DNA from: Sulfitobacter sp. F26204
Lineage (GTDB): Bacteria > Pseudomonadota > Alphaproteobacteria > Rhodobacterales > Rhodobacteraceae
Reading direction: 5' to 3'
Length of the DNA: 64,000 nt
Assembly (NCBI RefSeq): GCF_026410305.1
Contig: NZ_JAPMLQ010000004.1
Location: forward strand, 1 to 64,000
The stretch's first letter is position 1; the number at the start of each line of letters is the position of its first letter. The notes under the pieces were generated by a model that was not told the DNA's origin, did not search any database, and was given only the letters and a program-made list of their open reading frames with translations. Below are positions 25,572 to 35,480 of the stretch, piece by piece. Position numbers and translations under genes: made by a program.

Positions 25572-25958
25572 ATGCCGAATACCGACCTTTCTGATGATCC
25601 CGATTCCAATGAAATGTCCAGTACACGGACGGCATGGGCAGAAGATCGAACAATGCTGGCGAACGAAAGGACCTTTGCGGGCTGGATGCGTACCGGCATG
25701 GCCTGTATCGCGCTTGCCCTGGGACTCAAAGTGGTTTTTGAAGACACAAACCATCCCCTGATTGCCAAGGCTGTTGCCGAAGTTTTTATTCTGGTGGCGA
25801 TTCTGATCTTTTGGGCGGCCGTGACCAAGTGCCGTGAAACGCAAAAGCGGATGGACCATCATGATATTCATGCGCAATCGCATGGGCGCATGACCACACT
25901 TGCGATTATTTTGACCGGGGGGGCGATCGCGACCGGCGTAATCCTTTGGCTATTGTAA
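25572..25958 (+). CDS. DUF202 (YidH-like) membrane protein
   Basis: 128 aa. The family motif RTMLANERTFAGWMRTGMACIALALG spans residues 27-52, and three transmembrane helices follow at about 45, 72 and 108. DUF202 proteins are small inner-membrane proteins of unknown function. It is divergent from the 372-aa gene, with a 199-bp region between. Confidence 0.85.
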   Translation: MPNTDLSDDPDSNEMSSTRTAWAEDRTMLANERTFAGWMRTGMACIALALGLKVVFEDTNHPLIAKAVAEVFILVAILIFWAAVTKCRETQKRMDHHDIHAQSHGRMTTLAIILTGGAIATGVILWLL

Positions 25959-25971
25959 AGGAAAAGCCGGC

Positions 25972-26010
25972 GCAATGAAACGTCAGGGAATCCTGTCCCT
26001 TTTGCATTGC
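25972..26010. terminator. Bulged hairpin between convergent genes
   Basis: GCAATG (25972) pairs with CATTGC (ending 26010), and an inner AGGGA pairs with TCCCT around a short loop, with unpaired bases between the two stems. It lies between the DUF202 gene and the convergent response regulator, where a terminator is expected. Confidence 0.45.
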
Positions 26011-26030
26011 TGCCTGTCATGCAGGGTCAT

Positions 26031-27029
26031 CTAGCGCGGAAAATCACGAGGCCGCAGGGTGGTTGTACGCGGGCCCGACGTGTCGTCCAGCGGCGATTCC
26101 GAAACGCCTTTTCTCTTTTCGAGCAGAGAAATCGCTCTGTTGAAACTGGGGCGGACGCGTTTCGTCTTGCTTGCATTCGGTTTGACAGGGCGTCCAACGA
26201 TCAAGGGAATATCTGTGGAGGCACCGATTTTCTTCAACCGTTCGGATCGCTGCAATATCGCAACAACATCATGTTCCATCTTGTTCCACAGATCCTGGAT
26301 GTCGCTGGTTGCGATGCACATAAATACCCCGGAACCAAAATATGCCCCCAAAAGCCGGTTATCATCAGCAGCAGATGAAATCGCCCGCCATACTTCTGAT
26401 ATTGTCACAAGAAGCGTCTGGCTGTCGGAGTTTTCGTAGATACTGGTGAAATCGTCGATCTGGGCTGCGAATACATAGGTTTCGTTCACGCGCTTTTTCG
26501 CGAGTTGCAACAGGTAGTTTCCAAGAGAGAAGGTATCGGTGTGTTGTTCCATTCCCGTAATTCTGATCGGGTCGGAAACGCCAAATTCGTGTTCGCCAAT
26601 CTTCCCCGGCTCAGAGAAATAATCTTGATCAGCCGCGTAGGAAATTTGATGTTCGTCCATCATGCGGCGGGCAATTTGAATCCGGCCGCCGATCGATTTC
26701 ACGTCAAACGGCTTTGTGATGTAATCATTCGCGCCTGCGGCAAATGCCTTTTCAATCGAAATACTGTCGGAGTTGGCAGTCAACATGATGATGGGCGTGT
26801 TCTTGTACCCTGGTAGGTGGCGAATATGGTGGCACAGCGCGATCCCGTTCATTTCCGGCATGGAGATGTCGAGCACGAGAACGTCATAAATCCCGGTATA
26901 AGTGCGCAGCAGGTCAAGGGCCTCGACACCGGAGCGCGCGGTATGGATCGTCTTGTGCCCTTCCTGCTGCAAGACGAGTGTAACCAGATCAAGGACAAGT
27001 GGATCGTCGTCTACTACTAAAAACTTCAT
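26031..27029 (-). CDS. REC response regulator with a degenerate GGDEF-like domain (paralogue 1)
   Basis: 332 aa. The REC domain (residues 1-122) has the acidic pair DDD at 7-9, phospho-acceptor Asp in LVLDISMPEMNG near 54, Thr in MLTANS and Lys in ITKPFD. The C-terminal domain (about 160-290) resembles a decayed diguanylate cyclase: an AAQIDDFTSIYE segment and YFGSGVF at about 230-236 where GGDEF would be. No active-site acidic residues remain, so c-di-GMP synthesis is not expected. The output is unknown. It is divergent from paralogue 2. Confidence 0.78.
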   Translation of the reverse strand: MKFLVVDDDPLVLDLVTLVLQQEGHKTIHTARSGVEALDLLRTYTGIYDVLVLDISMPEMNGIALCHHIRHLPGYKNTPIIMLTANSDSISIEKAFAAGANDYITKPFDVKSIGGRIQIARRMMDEHQISYAADQDYFSEPGKIGEHEFGVSDPIRITGMEQHTDTFSLGNYLLQLAKKRVNETYVFAAQIDDFTSIYENSDSQTLLVTISEVWRAISSAADDNRLLGAYFGSGVFMCIATSDIQDLWNKMEHDVVAILQRSERLKKIGASTDIPLIVGRPVKPNASKTKRVRPSFNRAISLLEKRKGVSESPLDDTSGPRTTTLRPRDFPR

Positions 27030-27308
27030 AACATTCTCCTGCTAACCTTAGGTTGCATCCATAGATTGGGAGATGAACTGGACCAAATTATGAAAGATTT
27101 AGGTTTAATTGTGTCCTGTACCTGAAACCGGAGCCATTTCGAGGCGTTTTGGCACATCCTGAGCGGATTCGCGCCTAAGGTGATCTATCTTGAGTTGTCT
27201 CAATATTTTCACAAATGCGCCACTGATTTGTCTTGGACAGGGTGTTGCATGATTATCAGGGAGTTGGGGCTCGCCTTGATCGGCGGTGTCAAATAGGAAT
27301 TAGTAACG

Positions 27309-28286
27309 ATGCATATATTGGTAGTAGACGACGACGCGATTATGCTTGACCTTCTGGCGGCAACGCTGACGAAAGAAGAGGGTTACCAACTCGAAATGCA
27401 CACATCCGCGGAAAGCGGTCTTGAAGCATTGGCAAATAGCGAACACCAGTTCGATTGCATGCTACTGGATATTATGCTGCCCGGGATGAACGGTATTGAA
27501 ATGTGCAATGAGCTGCGCAAATCGAGCCGCCATTCAACCACCCCGATCCTGATGATCACCGGTTCGGTTGATCTTCAGTTGATGGCGCGAGCATTCGAAG
27601 TCGGGGCGACAGATTTCATCCACAAACCCTTTGATCCGCAAGAATTGACAGCGCGGGTAAAGATGGCCGGATTGCTGAACCAAAGCCTTGCCAAGGCACA
27701 GCACACTATGAGCGCCTTAGCCGACCGATTGAAAATCCGCTTTGATGAACCTCTGGATCTTGGCATCGACAAGATGTGCACACCGCTTGCCTTGGAGAAT
27801 GAACTGCTGCGCTATCGGGCGGAATGTTTTGCGATGACCATGTTCAGCATTGATATTTTCAGCATGCGTGGGATCTACCGTGCCGTCAGAGCTTCTGCTT
27901 TCCGTAGTTGTCTTGAAATTATTGGCGAAGCGGCAGTTGAAGCATTTGGTGAGCGAAACTTCAGACTTGCCTATATCGGCAAGGGCCGGTTTATCGGCGC
28001 CTTCATGGATCGCCAGCGTTTTGACAGCGAAGAGGTAAATGACCGCCTGAACGCCGAACTCGAAGAAGCCTGGGACACCAATTTGACAGGTGTGCCGATG
28101 GCACCCAAGGGACGTTTAACCGCGCTTTCCGCACAGCGTATATGGTCAGGCATTTCTGCAAGTGACGCGCTGAGACAATGCCAGACACAGGAGGCTGGTT
28201 TGGGTGATTTGACGCCAACCGAAGAGAACGATCTGTTCGCACGATTGGACAACAAACTCCCTCAAGCGACAGGGGCAAGTATGTAA
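27309..28286 (+). CDS. REC response regulator with a degenerate GGDEF-like domain (paralogue 2)
   Basis: 325 aa. REC (1-122) has the DDD start, Asp in MLLDIMLPGMNG near 56 and Lys in IHKPFD. The C-terminal domain has the same layout as its neighbours, with the signature YIGKGRF at about 222-228 replacing GGDEF and a preceding FSIDIFSMRGIY strand-helix. It is divergent from paralogue 1 and followed on the same strand by paralogue 3 after a 147-bp gap. Likely a phosphorelay receiver whose output is protein-protein interaction. Confidence 0.78.
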   Translation: MHILVVDDDAIMLDLLAATLTKEEGYQLEMHTSAESGLEALANSEHQFDCMLLDIMLPGMNGIEMCNELRKSSRHSTTPILMITGSVDLQLMARAFEVGATDFIHKPFDPQELTARVKMAGLLNQSLAKAQHTMSALADRLKIRFDEPLDLGIDKMCTPLALENELLRYRAECFAMTMFSIDIFSMRGIYRAVRASAFRSCLEIIGEAAVEAFGERNFRLAYIGKGRFIGAFMDRQRFDSEEVNDRLNAELEEAWDTNLTGVPMAPKGRLTALSAQRIWSGISASDALRQCQTQEAGLGDLTPTEENDLFARLDNKLPQATGASM

Positions 28287-28433
28287 TTGTTGGGCAAATT
28301 CTTAACAATCGACAGGTTATTTGATTAATTGTTTCGAAATGCCCAACTTTCGCCATGTTTCCCCCTCAGGTTGAAGTAACAAGAATTATGGCCGCTGTTG
28401 GCAGGAAATTTGTTTCGGAAGATGGTGAATGAC

Positions 28434-29423
28434 ATGAAAATTCTGGCGGTCGATGATGACCCGATTATTCTTGAGTTACTCACTCAATTCGTGAGTGCCG
28501 TTGGTGAACATGAACTGACAACGGCCACATCCGGTGCGGAGGCGATCGAAATCGTCAGCGCCGGGCGAGGCAATGAATTTGATTGTTTTTTATTCGACAT
28601 CCAGATGCCACATATGGACGGCATCGCTTTGACACAGAGTATTCGTTCCTCAACGCGGTATGCTGATACACCGATCCTGATGCTGACAGCGATGTCAGAC
28701 AAGCGATATGTTGACGCGGCATTTGCCGCAGGTGCGACGGATTATGTCACGAAACCGTTCGAACTGGCCGAGTTGAAAGCGCGGCTGGGGCTGGTGGAAG
28801 GTCTTATTGATGCGCGCAATTCGCGTACGCGCAAGATCTTTGCGACCCAGAACCTGTCCGGAAAAACACAAGCTGGCAATTCGTCTGAAATGCTGGAACT
28901 GCACGAACCGATTTCGATCTATGACGTGGATAACGTGATCGAATATTTAGCGATGGAGAATTACGTCGCGCAATTGTCACGCGGTGCGCTGTTCGGGTCG
29001 ACGACCTTTGCCTTCACGATCCGCACGATCGAGAAATTATTCGCTTCACTGTCTGCTTTCGAATTTTCCAGCCTAGTTTCAGACGTGGCCGAGATCATTT
29101 CCGATACTTTGGCCAATCATCAATTTCTGATGTCCTATGCGGGCAGCGGAACCTTTGTCTGTGTCACTGAAAGCGGTTGGCGTCCCGACATGTTGGCCCT
29201 TGTGAATGCGGTGAATCTGGCGCTGGCGCGTACGGAGCTTTACGATAATACCGGCCAGCTGTTATATGTGCGGGTCAGCGCGGGCGAGGCGATCCGGTTG
29301 ATCTGGAAGTCCGAAAATTCGGTCATGGAAGCCATTGGATCGGCGCATGCGTCGGCCGAGGCAGCAAGCGCGCGTCATGAACGCGCCATGAATGACCTCT
29401 GGTTGGTAGAGCAACGCGCATGA
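28434..29423 (+). CDS. REC response regulator with a degenerate GGDEF-like domain (paralogue 3)
   Basis: 329 aa. REC (1-122) has Asp in FLFDIQMPHMDG near 55 and Lys in VTKPFE. The C-terminal domain carries YAGSGTF at about 235-241, the same G-x-G-x-F signature as the other two. The start is placed at the MKILAVDDD methionine, and two in-frame ATGs lie 12 and 36 bases upstream. Its end overlaps the Hpt gene by 4 bp (ATGA), so the two proteins are made together and probably exchange phosphate. Confidence 0.78.
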   Translation: MKILAVDDDPIILELLTQFVSAVGEHELTTATSGAEAIEIVSAGRGNEFDCFLFDIQMPHMDGIALTQSIRSSTRYADTPILMLTAMSDKRYVDAAFAAGATDYVTKPFELAELKARLGLVEGLIDARNSRTRKIFATQNLSGKTQAGNSSEMLELHEPISIYDVDNVIEYLAMENYVAQLSRGALFGSTTFAFTIRTIEKLFASLSAFEFSSLVSDVAEIISDTLANHQFLMSYAGSGTFVCVTESGWRPDMLALVNAVNLALARTELYDNTGQLLYVRVSAGEAIRLIWKSENSVMEAIGSAHASAEAASARHERAMNDLWLVEQRA

Positions 29424-29785
29424 AAGATATGATTGATACATTACCCGGCATCGAGCGGATCAGAACGCGGTTTCTGACCATGCTAAAGACCCGTCAGGGC
29501 GACATTGCATCTCATGCGCTTTCCGCATGGGAGACCACGGATGTTGATGCCTTCCGCGATCATCTGGCTGCGGCGCAAGGCATCCTGCATCAGATCGCGG
29601 GCAGTGCTGGTTCATTGAACTTTGGCACCTTGGGTACCGCGGCGCGTCAGTGCGAAAACGACATCCTGGGCTTTCTTGAAAGTGACGAATCCGCGACGGC
29701 CACTGTGCCAGGGGAAATCATGGAGAGTCTGGATACCTTCGTTTCGCTGAGTCAGGCGCTTTTGGATGAAAATTCAAAAGACTGA
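29420..29785 (+). CDS. Hpt phosphotransfer domain protein
   Basis: 121 aa, all-helical. The phosphorylatable His lies in ILHQIAGSAGSLNFGTLG near residue 58, matching the Hpt pattern H-x-x-x-G-S...FG. It is translationally coupled to the third REC paralogue. With a hybrid kinase a few kilobases away it completes a His-Asp-His-Asp relay. Confidence 0.82.
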   Translation: MKDMIDTLPGIERIRTRFLTMLKTRQGDIASHALSAWETTDVDAFRDHLAAAQGILHQIAGSAGSLNFGTLGTAARQCENDILGFLESDESATATVPGEIMESLDTFVSLSQALLDENSKD

Positions 29786-29835
29786 CCCGTGACAAAACAG
29801 AGGTGATGCCGGGTAACCGGCGTCCTGTGACGGGT
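29785..29835. terminator. Nested inverted repeat between convergent genes
   Basis: An inner stem GCCGG-gtaa-CCGGC (29808-29821) is enclosed by an outer ACCCGT/ACGGGT pair (29785-29790 and 29830-29835), with a short T run after it. It lies between the Hpt gene and the convergent CheY-like gene and probably terminates one or both. Confidence 0.55.
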
Positions 29836-29870
29836 TTCGAAAACGTGAAAGATGGCCGGTGGTCCCGCGT

Positions 29871-30245
29871 TTAGCGGGGTTTTTGCATCGCCACTTTGAT
29901 CTGGTCGGGCAAGGCCATTGGATCAAACGGCTTGCTGATCACATCGGCGGCACCGATCTGCAACAGTTCCTCAATTTCGGAATGCTGGGCGCGCGCCGTC
30001 ATAAAGATGGCCGGTATGTCGGCCAATTCCGGCCTCTGGCGCATTTTTTCCAAGGTCTGTCGACCAGTCATTCCAGGCATCATCATGTCCAGCAGGACAA
30101 CATCGGGTGTATAGCTTTCGATTTTTGATAATGCCGCTTCGCCGGTCTCACATTGAACAATCTCGAATTCACCGGAAAGGCCCAGAGCCATTTCGGCGAT
30201 TTCACGAATGTCTGCATCGTCTTCGACATGCAAAAGCTTGATCAT
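29871..30245 (-). CDS. Single-domain CheY-like response regulator
   Basis: 124 aa, a bare REC domain. The acidic pair is in HVEDDAD, phospho-acceptor Asp in VLLDMMMPGMTG near 53, Thr in FMTARA and Lys in ISKPFD. It lies 15 bp downstream of a histidine kinase gene on the same strand and is its likely partner. Without an output domain it must act by binding a partner or as a phosphate sink. Confidence 0.85.
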   Translation of the reverse strand: MIKLLHVEDDADIREIAEMALGLSGEFEIVQCETGEAALSKIESYTPDVVLLDMMMPGMTGRQTLEKMRQRPELADIPAIFMTARAQHSEIEELLQIGAADVISKPFDPMALPDQIKVAMQKPR

Positions 30246-30260
30246 CTTTAGCTCTCCAGT

Positions 30261-31910
30261 TTAGGCGATTTGCCTGACCGTATCTTCTTCTACGGCTACT
30301 GTATCGGGCAAAGTCTTTGGTAGGTTGAAATAAAACGTCGTACCTACGCCGACTTCGGTATCAAATCCTATCTTGCCACCCAAGCTTTCCACAATAGCCT
30401 TGCAGATGTTGAGTCCAAGTCCACTGCCGCCTTTGGTCATGCGGTCAGAATTTGTCATGTCCGCAAAACGGTCAAATATCTTGTGCTGTTCGTTAACAGG
30501 AATTCCTGTTCCCTGATCTTTCACTGCGATGCGAAGGTAATCATCTTCGTTCTGGACTGAGATGGTGATCTCGCTTCCTGGGGATGAAAACTTGTAGGCA
30601 TTGGACAGGAGGTTGGTCAGCACCTGGATAAAGCGGTTCGGATCTGTCTGAACCATCATCGCGTCTTCCAGTCCTTGCAGCTTTGTGCTCACGCCGAACC
30701 GCTGTTGCAACATAGCGTTTGCATTGTCGGCTTCCCTGACGAGTTCGGCAAGGTCAACCATCTGGACATCAAATTCCAACTGGCCGTTGGATATTTTGTC
30801 GAGATCAAGAATGTCATTGATGATAAGGATCAAACGGTCCGCATTGCGGTGCGCAATGTCCAAAAGGGTCATCGCTTTGTCGGGGATTTCTCCCGCGGAG
30901 CCAGACAGCAGCAGCCCCATCGCGCCCTTGATCGAGGTCAAGGGCGAGCGCAACTCGTGACTGACGTTTGAAATAAAGGCAGATTTGATCTGTTCCTGCT
31001 GGAGGTGATCGGTGATGTCATTGAACAGGATCAGGTAACGCCCCTCTCCGTTTGATCCCGGCAAGAAATTGATGCTGACGTGCATCGGGACACCGATCAA
31101 GCTGGACCGATACTGGGTATTCGTCTCTCCATTCTTGCGCAAGGCACGGCAGGCGCGGAGCACTTCCTGGATTTCCTTGTCCTGATTGAAATCGGCAAGC
31201 CCCTTGAGTTTGTATTCGTCGCTTTCGATGGACAGTCGGCCTTTGGCGGCGCGATTCATATAGCTGAATTGCTCTGTCTCCGAATCAACAATCCAGATGT
31301 CATCGCGTAACTCGTTCAAGGTTTGCGCAGTATCGCGTTCAGAAAGCAATTTGTTGGCTTCGGTCACATCGGTACGCGCCGAAATGGACCCCGCCCATTC
31401 CCCATTCGCCTTGAAGAGGGGCATGATGGTAGACTGTGTGAAAAGTATGCTGCCATCTTTTCGCCGCAATTGGGTTTCACCCTGCCATGTCTTGCCCTGC
31501 ACGAGGAAGCTGCGTACTTCATCGGCAACATCTTTGGCGTTATCGTCATAAAGAACCTTGACCGGCTGGCCGATCAACTCTTCTCGTGAATAGCCGGTGA
31601 GGGTAAGCAGGTGATCATTCACCTCTGTCAGGGCATTGTTTTCATTGACGATATTGATGCCTGCGTGATGGTTGAGCGCTTCCAGTCGCTGGGACATGGT
31701 GAGCAGTTTATGGTCGTTTTCCTTACTGTTTCTGCCCTTGGCCAGCATCGTGGGAAGGACGCCGGCGATTGCAATTGCGCCCGCAGCGGGGATCACGCTT
31801 GCAGCTAATCCGGTTAACAACATCGACGAAGCAGCATACCAGCCTGTTGCCAATCCACAGGCACCAGCGACGCATAGTGCTTTTCTGTTTTTGTGGGTAG
31901 TGGCCTGCAT
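30261..31910 (-). CDS. Membrane-anchored PAS histidine kinase
   Basis: 549 aa. Two adjacent N-terminal hydrophobic segments (about residues 10-50) are followed by a PAS domain (about 70-185), a second PAS-like region (about 190-300), HisKA with the phospho-His in VSHELRSPLTSIKG near 315 and a HATPase domain with NLLSNAYKF and GGSGLGLNICKAIV. The start is the ATG after AAAGGAGCAACT, and the frame upstream to 32084 overlaps the next kinase gene. The CheY-like gene follows immediately. Its H-box is nearly identical to that of the neighbouring hybrid kinase, so the two are paralogues. Confidence 0.87.
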   Translation of the reverse strand: MQATTHKNRKALCVAGACGLATGWYAASSMLLTGLAASVIPAAGAIAIAGVLPTMLAKGRNSKENDHKLLTMSQRLEALNHHAGINIVNENNALTEVNDHLLTLTGYSREELIGQPVKVLYDDNAKDVADEVRSFLVQGKTWQGETQLRRKDGSILFTQSTIMPLFKANGEWAGSISARTDVTEANKLLSERDTAQTLNELRDDIWIVDSETEQFSYMNRAAKGRLSIESDEYKLKGLADFNQDKEIQEVLRACRALRKNGETNTQYRSSLIGVPMHVSINFLPGSNGEGRYLILFNDITDHLQQEQIKSAFISNVSHELRSPLTSIKGAMGLLLSGSAGEIPDKAMTLLDIAHRNADRLILIINDILDLDKISNGQLEFDVQMVDLAELVREADNANAMLQQRFGVSTKLQGLEDAMMVQTDPNRFIQVLTNLLSNAYKFSSPGSEITISVQNEDDYLRIAVKDQGTGIPVNEQHKIFDRFADMTNSDRMTKGGSGLGLNICKAIVESLGGKIGFDTEVGVGTTFYFNLPKTLPDTVAVEEDTVRQIA

Positions 31911-32056
31911 AGTTGCTCCTTTGTCGTCGAATCCTCCCCTGTTTGCCTCGCCAAGGACGGATGGTCTAATCAACTGATCGGTCTTATGCACCGCAAAATT
32001 GGCATTTATGTGTTTTTTTGAAATTGAGGCTAAAAAAAGCTTCAAACTTAAAGTGA

Positions 32057-35000
32057 TTAGGATGCAAGAGGCTGGCTGTCGCATACCGAGGCGACAATGG
32101 TGGCTATGTCCGTTCTGCTTTTGACCATGTTTGAGAAGAGCCGTGGATCGAATGCCCTTTCTGCGTCCGCTGACAGAGCAATGATGCGGGCCTGAGGTTG
32201 AAGCGACAGGATGTCATCCAACAGGGTTTCTGCATTCCCATCGGGCAGGGTCCAATCCAGAATGACCACATCCAGCCGTTTTCGGTGCAGAATACTCTTT
32301 GCGGTTGCGATGGATTTTGCGTGTGTCACACAGGCTACCTCGTTCAATGCGCCAGATATGACTTCCGCGAAATCATGATCATCCTCGACATGAAGCACTG
32401 TTGGTTTGGCAACTTCCGGCGGCCTGGTCAAAACCGGGGTGATTTCCTGTTGCATGTCTGTCTCTGCCAGCGGCACTGTGAACCAGAATACAGTAATGCC
32501 GTTGGGTTTGCTTTCGAACCCGATTTTTCCGCCCTGTCTCAATACGATCTGACGCGTGATGTTCAGCCCCAAACCGGTGCCACCCTTGGTGCGGGTATCG
32601 GAGCTATCTGCCTGAGAGAATGCTTGAAAGATGCGGGATCTGAATTCATTCGGCACGCCAGGTCCAGTGTTCTGGATATATACGATGACAACATCGTCCA
32701 GCCTTTCTGCTCGTACCACGACTTCGCTATCGGGGTAGGAGTATTTGCAGGCATTGGAAATCAGGTTGGCCAGAACCTGCTTGGTACGTCGTGGATCAAC
32801 AAGAACCGGCGGTAGGGCTGCCGGCACATCCAGTCTCATGGTGCTTTCGTGTGTTAAGGCAAAAGGCAGCATTTCCTGAACAGCGGTTTCCATTACCTCA
32901 GCAAGATCAACGTCTCCAATATCGAACAATACCTTACCAGAGGATATTTTCCCGAGATCCAGAATATCATTTACAATATCGGTCAGCCGTTCGGCGTTGG
33001 AATTGGCGATCTCGACCAGGCGGGCATTGCCCTTACTGAGGTTGGCGTCCTTTGAGGCAGTAAGCAGGCCGAGCGCACCCTTGATTGATGTCAACGGCGT
33101 CCGCAATTCGTGGCTGACGGTTGCAACGAATTCGTCTTTGATCAGGTCCAGTCGTTTCTGTTCTGTGATGTCGATGATCTGGGCAATAAAGATATTACGG
33201 CCTTCATTCTTGTCAAACGACCATGTGACATTGACCAGCCCCCAACGTTCATTACCCATGTTGTTCAGGATGCGATGTTCTGCTGTGTAAACAGAAGAAG
33301 TCTTTTCATCCATCATGCGTGCAATGGAAGCATAAATCTTTCTGCGGTCGTCATCTGGCATCCATTCTGCAAACTGACCTTTGCCAATCAGTTTTTCTTC
33401 CGGGCAACCGACAAGCTGGCAGAAGGCATCGTTGACGCCAATGAACTTACCGCGATCATTCATCAGCACCATGCCGATAGGGGCATTGGACAGCACCTGA
33501 CGGAAAAGTTGTTCGCTTGCTTCTAATGCGTTTTTGTCACGCCGCAGTGCCGTCACGTCGGTTTGGGTGCCGATCATACGAAGCGCCTTGCCGGTCTCGT
33601 CACGTTCTACGATCACTGCATCGGAACGCATCCAGCACCAGTTACCATCCATGGTTTTCAAACGGTATTCAGTAATTGAACGTTCTGTCCGGCCTGCGAT
33701 GCAATCATTGTCAGCACTGCGAAGTTTTTCGATGTCTTCCGGGTGGATACGGGAAAGAAAATCCTGCTGTGTGTTCATGCCATTGCAGCAGGCGGCATAT
33801 CCCATGATCTGACACCAGGTTTCGGAGACCTCTGACAATCCGGTTATGAGATCAATATCAAAGACGCCAATTTCGGCACCTTGAAGGGCCATGTCGTACA
33901 GGGCCTTGTTGTGTTTCAGTTCGCGCTGGGCCGTGTTCTGGTCTGTCAGGTCACGCAGGATTACGGTGGTCGACGTCCTGCCTGCACTATCGACCCAGTC
34001 ATTGCGTTGCAGATCCAGTTCGAGAACGCTGCTGTCTTTGTGGTAGCCAATTGCGTTGTGTCCTTCGGTGGTATCCTTGACCCTATGCGCCACCGAACTG
34101 AATTGCAGTTTCACGATCTCGGTTTCGGAATAGCCAAAGCACTTTAGCGCTGCCTGGTTGGCGAACTTGATGTTTTCCGAGGCATCCAGCAACAGAACCG
34201 AGGTGACTTCATTTTCAATGATAGAGCGGTTTTCTTCGCCCTGGGCGGCGATCTGACGGGCGCGCAAGGCCGCAAGTTCATTGAGCGAGCGGGAACGCTG
34301 TTGGAAATTCCGCAACACCAATATCAAAAAGCCGGTGAGCGTGAGCCCGGCAATCAGGACCGTCAGCGATTGGTAGGAGCGCAGAGATGTGTCGAAACTC
34401 TTGGTACTGTTAAAAACAAGCGTCCATGTGCGGCCAAACTGTTCCATTTGATAGGTTGCGGAATAGGCACCGGTTGTTGCCGGATCTTTGCGACCGTCAA
34501 AGATTGACTGACCCTCTTGGGCGGTTGCCCCGTCAAAAACCTGAATTTCATAGTTGCTGCCTTGACCTGCGGTGAGCCCGTCAATCAGGTTTTCAGCTAT
34601 GAAGACGGCACTTACCCAACCGACGAAGCCCTCAGATTGACGCGGCCCATCTTGCTTTGAAATTATGGGTGCCAACACAATGAATCCGGGCCTTTCGCGG
34701 TTTTCCTGAACCAATTGCACGGGCGGAGTCATTTGCGGTTGACCGGTCTTGCGGGCTTTTTCCAACACATTGACCCGGTCGGCGTTGAAGGAAAGATCCA
34801 GCCCCAGCGCCTGGGCGTTGGTTGCCCTTGGCTCGATGTACTTGAGAATGAAATGGGTTTCTTGTGACGTGCGGTGGCGCAATGTAAAATCTGGCTGCCC
34901 GTCAGCCCGAACCAGTTCGACAAACCCGTCGAGTTCCGCGTCCGGGACTTCGACAACCAGACCAAAACCTGTGATGCTTGGGAGTTGCTGCTGTGTTTCG

Positions 35001-35248
35001 AGACTGCTGATATAGGTTTCGAAATCGTTTGACCGAACTTCATCGGAGGCAGAAACAAAGGCGGCGATCCCTTTTACGCTTTGCAGATATGTCATCATCC
35101 TGGTGCGCAGGACCTGAACACCATCTTCAGCCAACCGCTGAAACTCGCTGTCGGCAACTTCGGCACGGGTTTTCTCGCTTGATCCGTACAAGCTGCTGGT
35201 CAGGATCACACAGACCAAGACAACAAAAATTTCCAAACGTGAAGTCAC
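32057..35248 (-). CDS. CHASE-PAS hybrid sensor histidine kinase with C-terminal REC
   Basis: 1063 aa. Order: N-terminal TM (5-20), periplasmic CHASE domain (about 60-270, with ITGFGLVVEVP and QENRERPGFIVLAPI), TM (about 300-320), three PAS regions (about 345-440, 455-575, 590-700), HisKA with VSHELRTPLTSIKG near 715, HATPase with NLISNACKYS and GGTGLGLNITRQIV, and a REC domain (about 945-1055) with Asp in VVILDWTLPDGN. CHASE senses an extracytoplasmic small ligand. A hybrid kinase needs an Hpt, and the 29420 gene is the obvious candidate. Confidence 0.9.
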   Translation of the reverse strand: MTSRLEIFVVLVCVILTSSLYGSSEKTRAEVADSEFQRLAEDGVQVLRTRMMTYLQSVKGIAAFVSASDEVRSNDFETYISSLETQQQLPSITGFGLVVEVPDAELDGFVELVRADGQPDFTLRHRTSQETHFILKYIEPRATNAQALGLDLSFNADRVNVLEKARKTGQPQMTPPVQLVQENRERPGFIVLAPIISKQDGPRQSEGFVGWVSAVFIAENLIDGLTAGQGSNYEIQVFDGATAQEGQSIFDGRKDPATTGAYSATYQMEQFGRTWTLVFNSTKSFDTSLRSYQSLTVLIAGLTLTGFLILVLRNFQQRSRSLNELAALRARQIAAQGEENRSIIENEVTSVLLLDASENIKFANQAALKCFGYSETEIVKLQFSSVAHRVKDTTEGHNAIGYHKDSSVLELDLQRNDWVDSAGRTSTTVILRDLTDQNTAQRELKHNKALYDMALQGAEIGVFDIDLITGLSEVSETWCQIMGYAACCNGMNTQQDFLSRIHPEDIEKLRSADNDCIAGRTERSITEYRLKTMDGNWCWMRSDAVIVERDETGKALRMIGTQTDVTALRRDKNALEASEQLFRQVLSNAPIGMVLMNDRGKFIGVNDAFCQLVGCPEEKLIGKGQFAEWMPDDDRRKIYASIARMMDEKTSSVYTAEHRILNNMGNERWGLVNVTWSFDKNEGRNIFIAQIIDITEQKRLDLIKDEFVATVSHELRTPLTSIKGALGLLTASKDANLSKGNARLVEIANSNAERLTDIVNDILDLGKISSGKVLFDIGDVDLAEVMETAVQEMLPFALTHESTMRLDVPAALPPVLVDPRRTKQVLANLISNACKYSYPDSEVVVRAERLDDVVIVYIQNTGPGVPNEFRSRIFQAFSQADSSDTRTKGGTGLGLNITRQIVLRQGGKIGFESKPNGITVFWFTVPLAETDMQQEITPVLTRPPEVAKPTVLHVEDDHDFAEVISGALNEVACVTHAKSIATAKSILHRKRLDVVILDWTLPDGNAETLLDDILSLQPQARIIALSADAERAFDPRLFSNMVKSRTDIATIVASVCDSQPLAS

Positions 35249-35480
35249 AGGGTATCTACCAAAGTTGTCGCGATTTAGAACTATTCCTGCCTATCTCGGG
35301 TTTCTGTTTTCAGGGCGATGTCTTTCTATCTATAGTTGATAGTCAACAGGAGACAGTCAATCAACCGACAGTAGAAATATGAATTGGTGCCGTGGCGTCA
35401 GTTCTACGGTTGGAACCGAAATGGGGGGATCGGCCACAGGAGCTGCCCATTGCACTGCCATTGAAAGGCCGATTTTAGGT

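Noticed and set aside
28289..28347. An 8-bp inverted repeat (GTTGGGCA) flanking 43 nt before the third REC gene
   Set aside because: The loop is long and the stem short, so it could be chance. It is not called as a terminator or operator.
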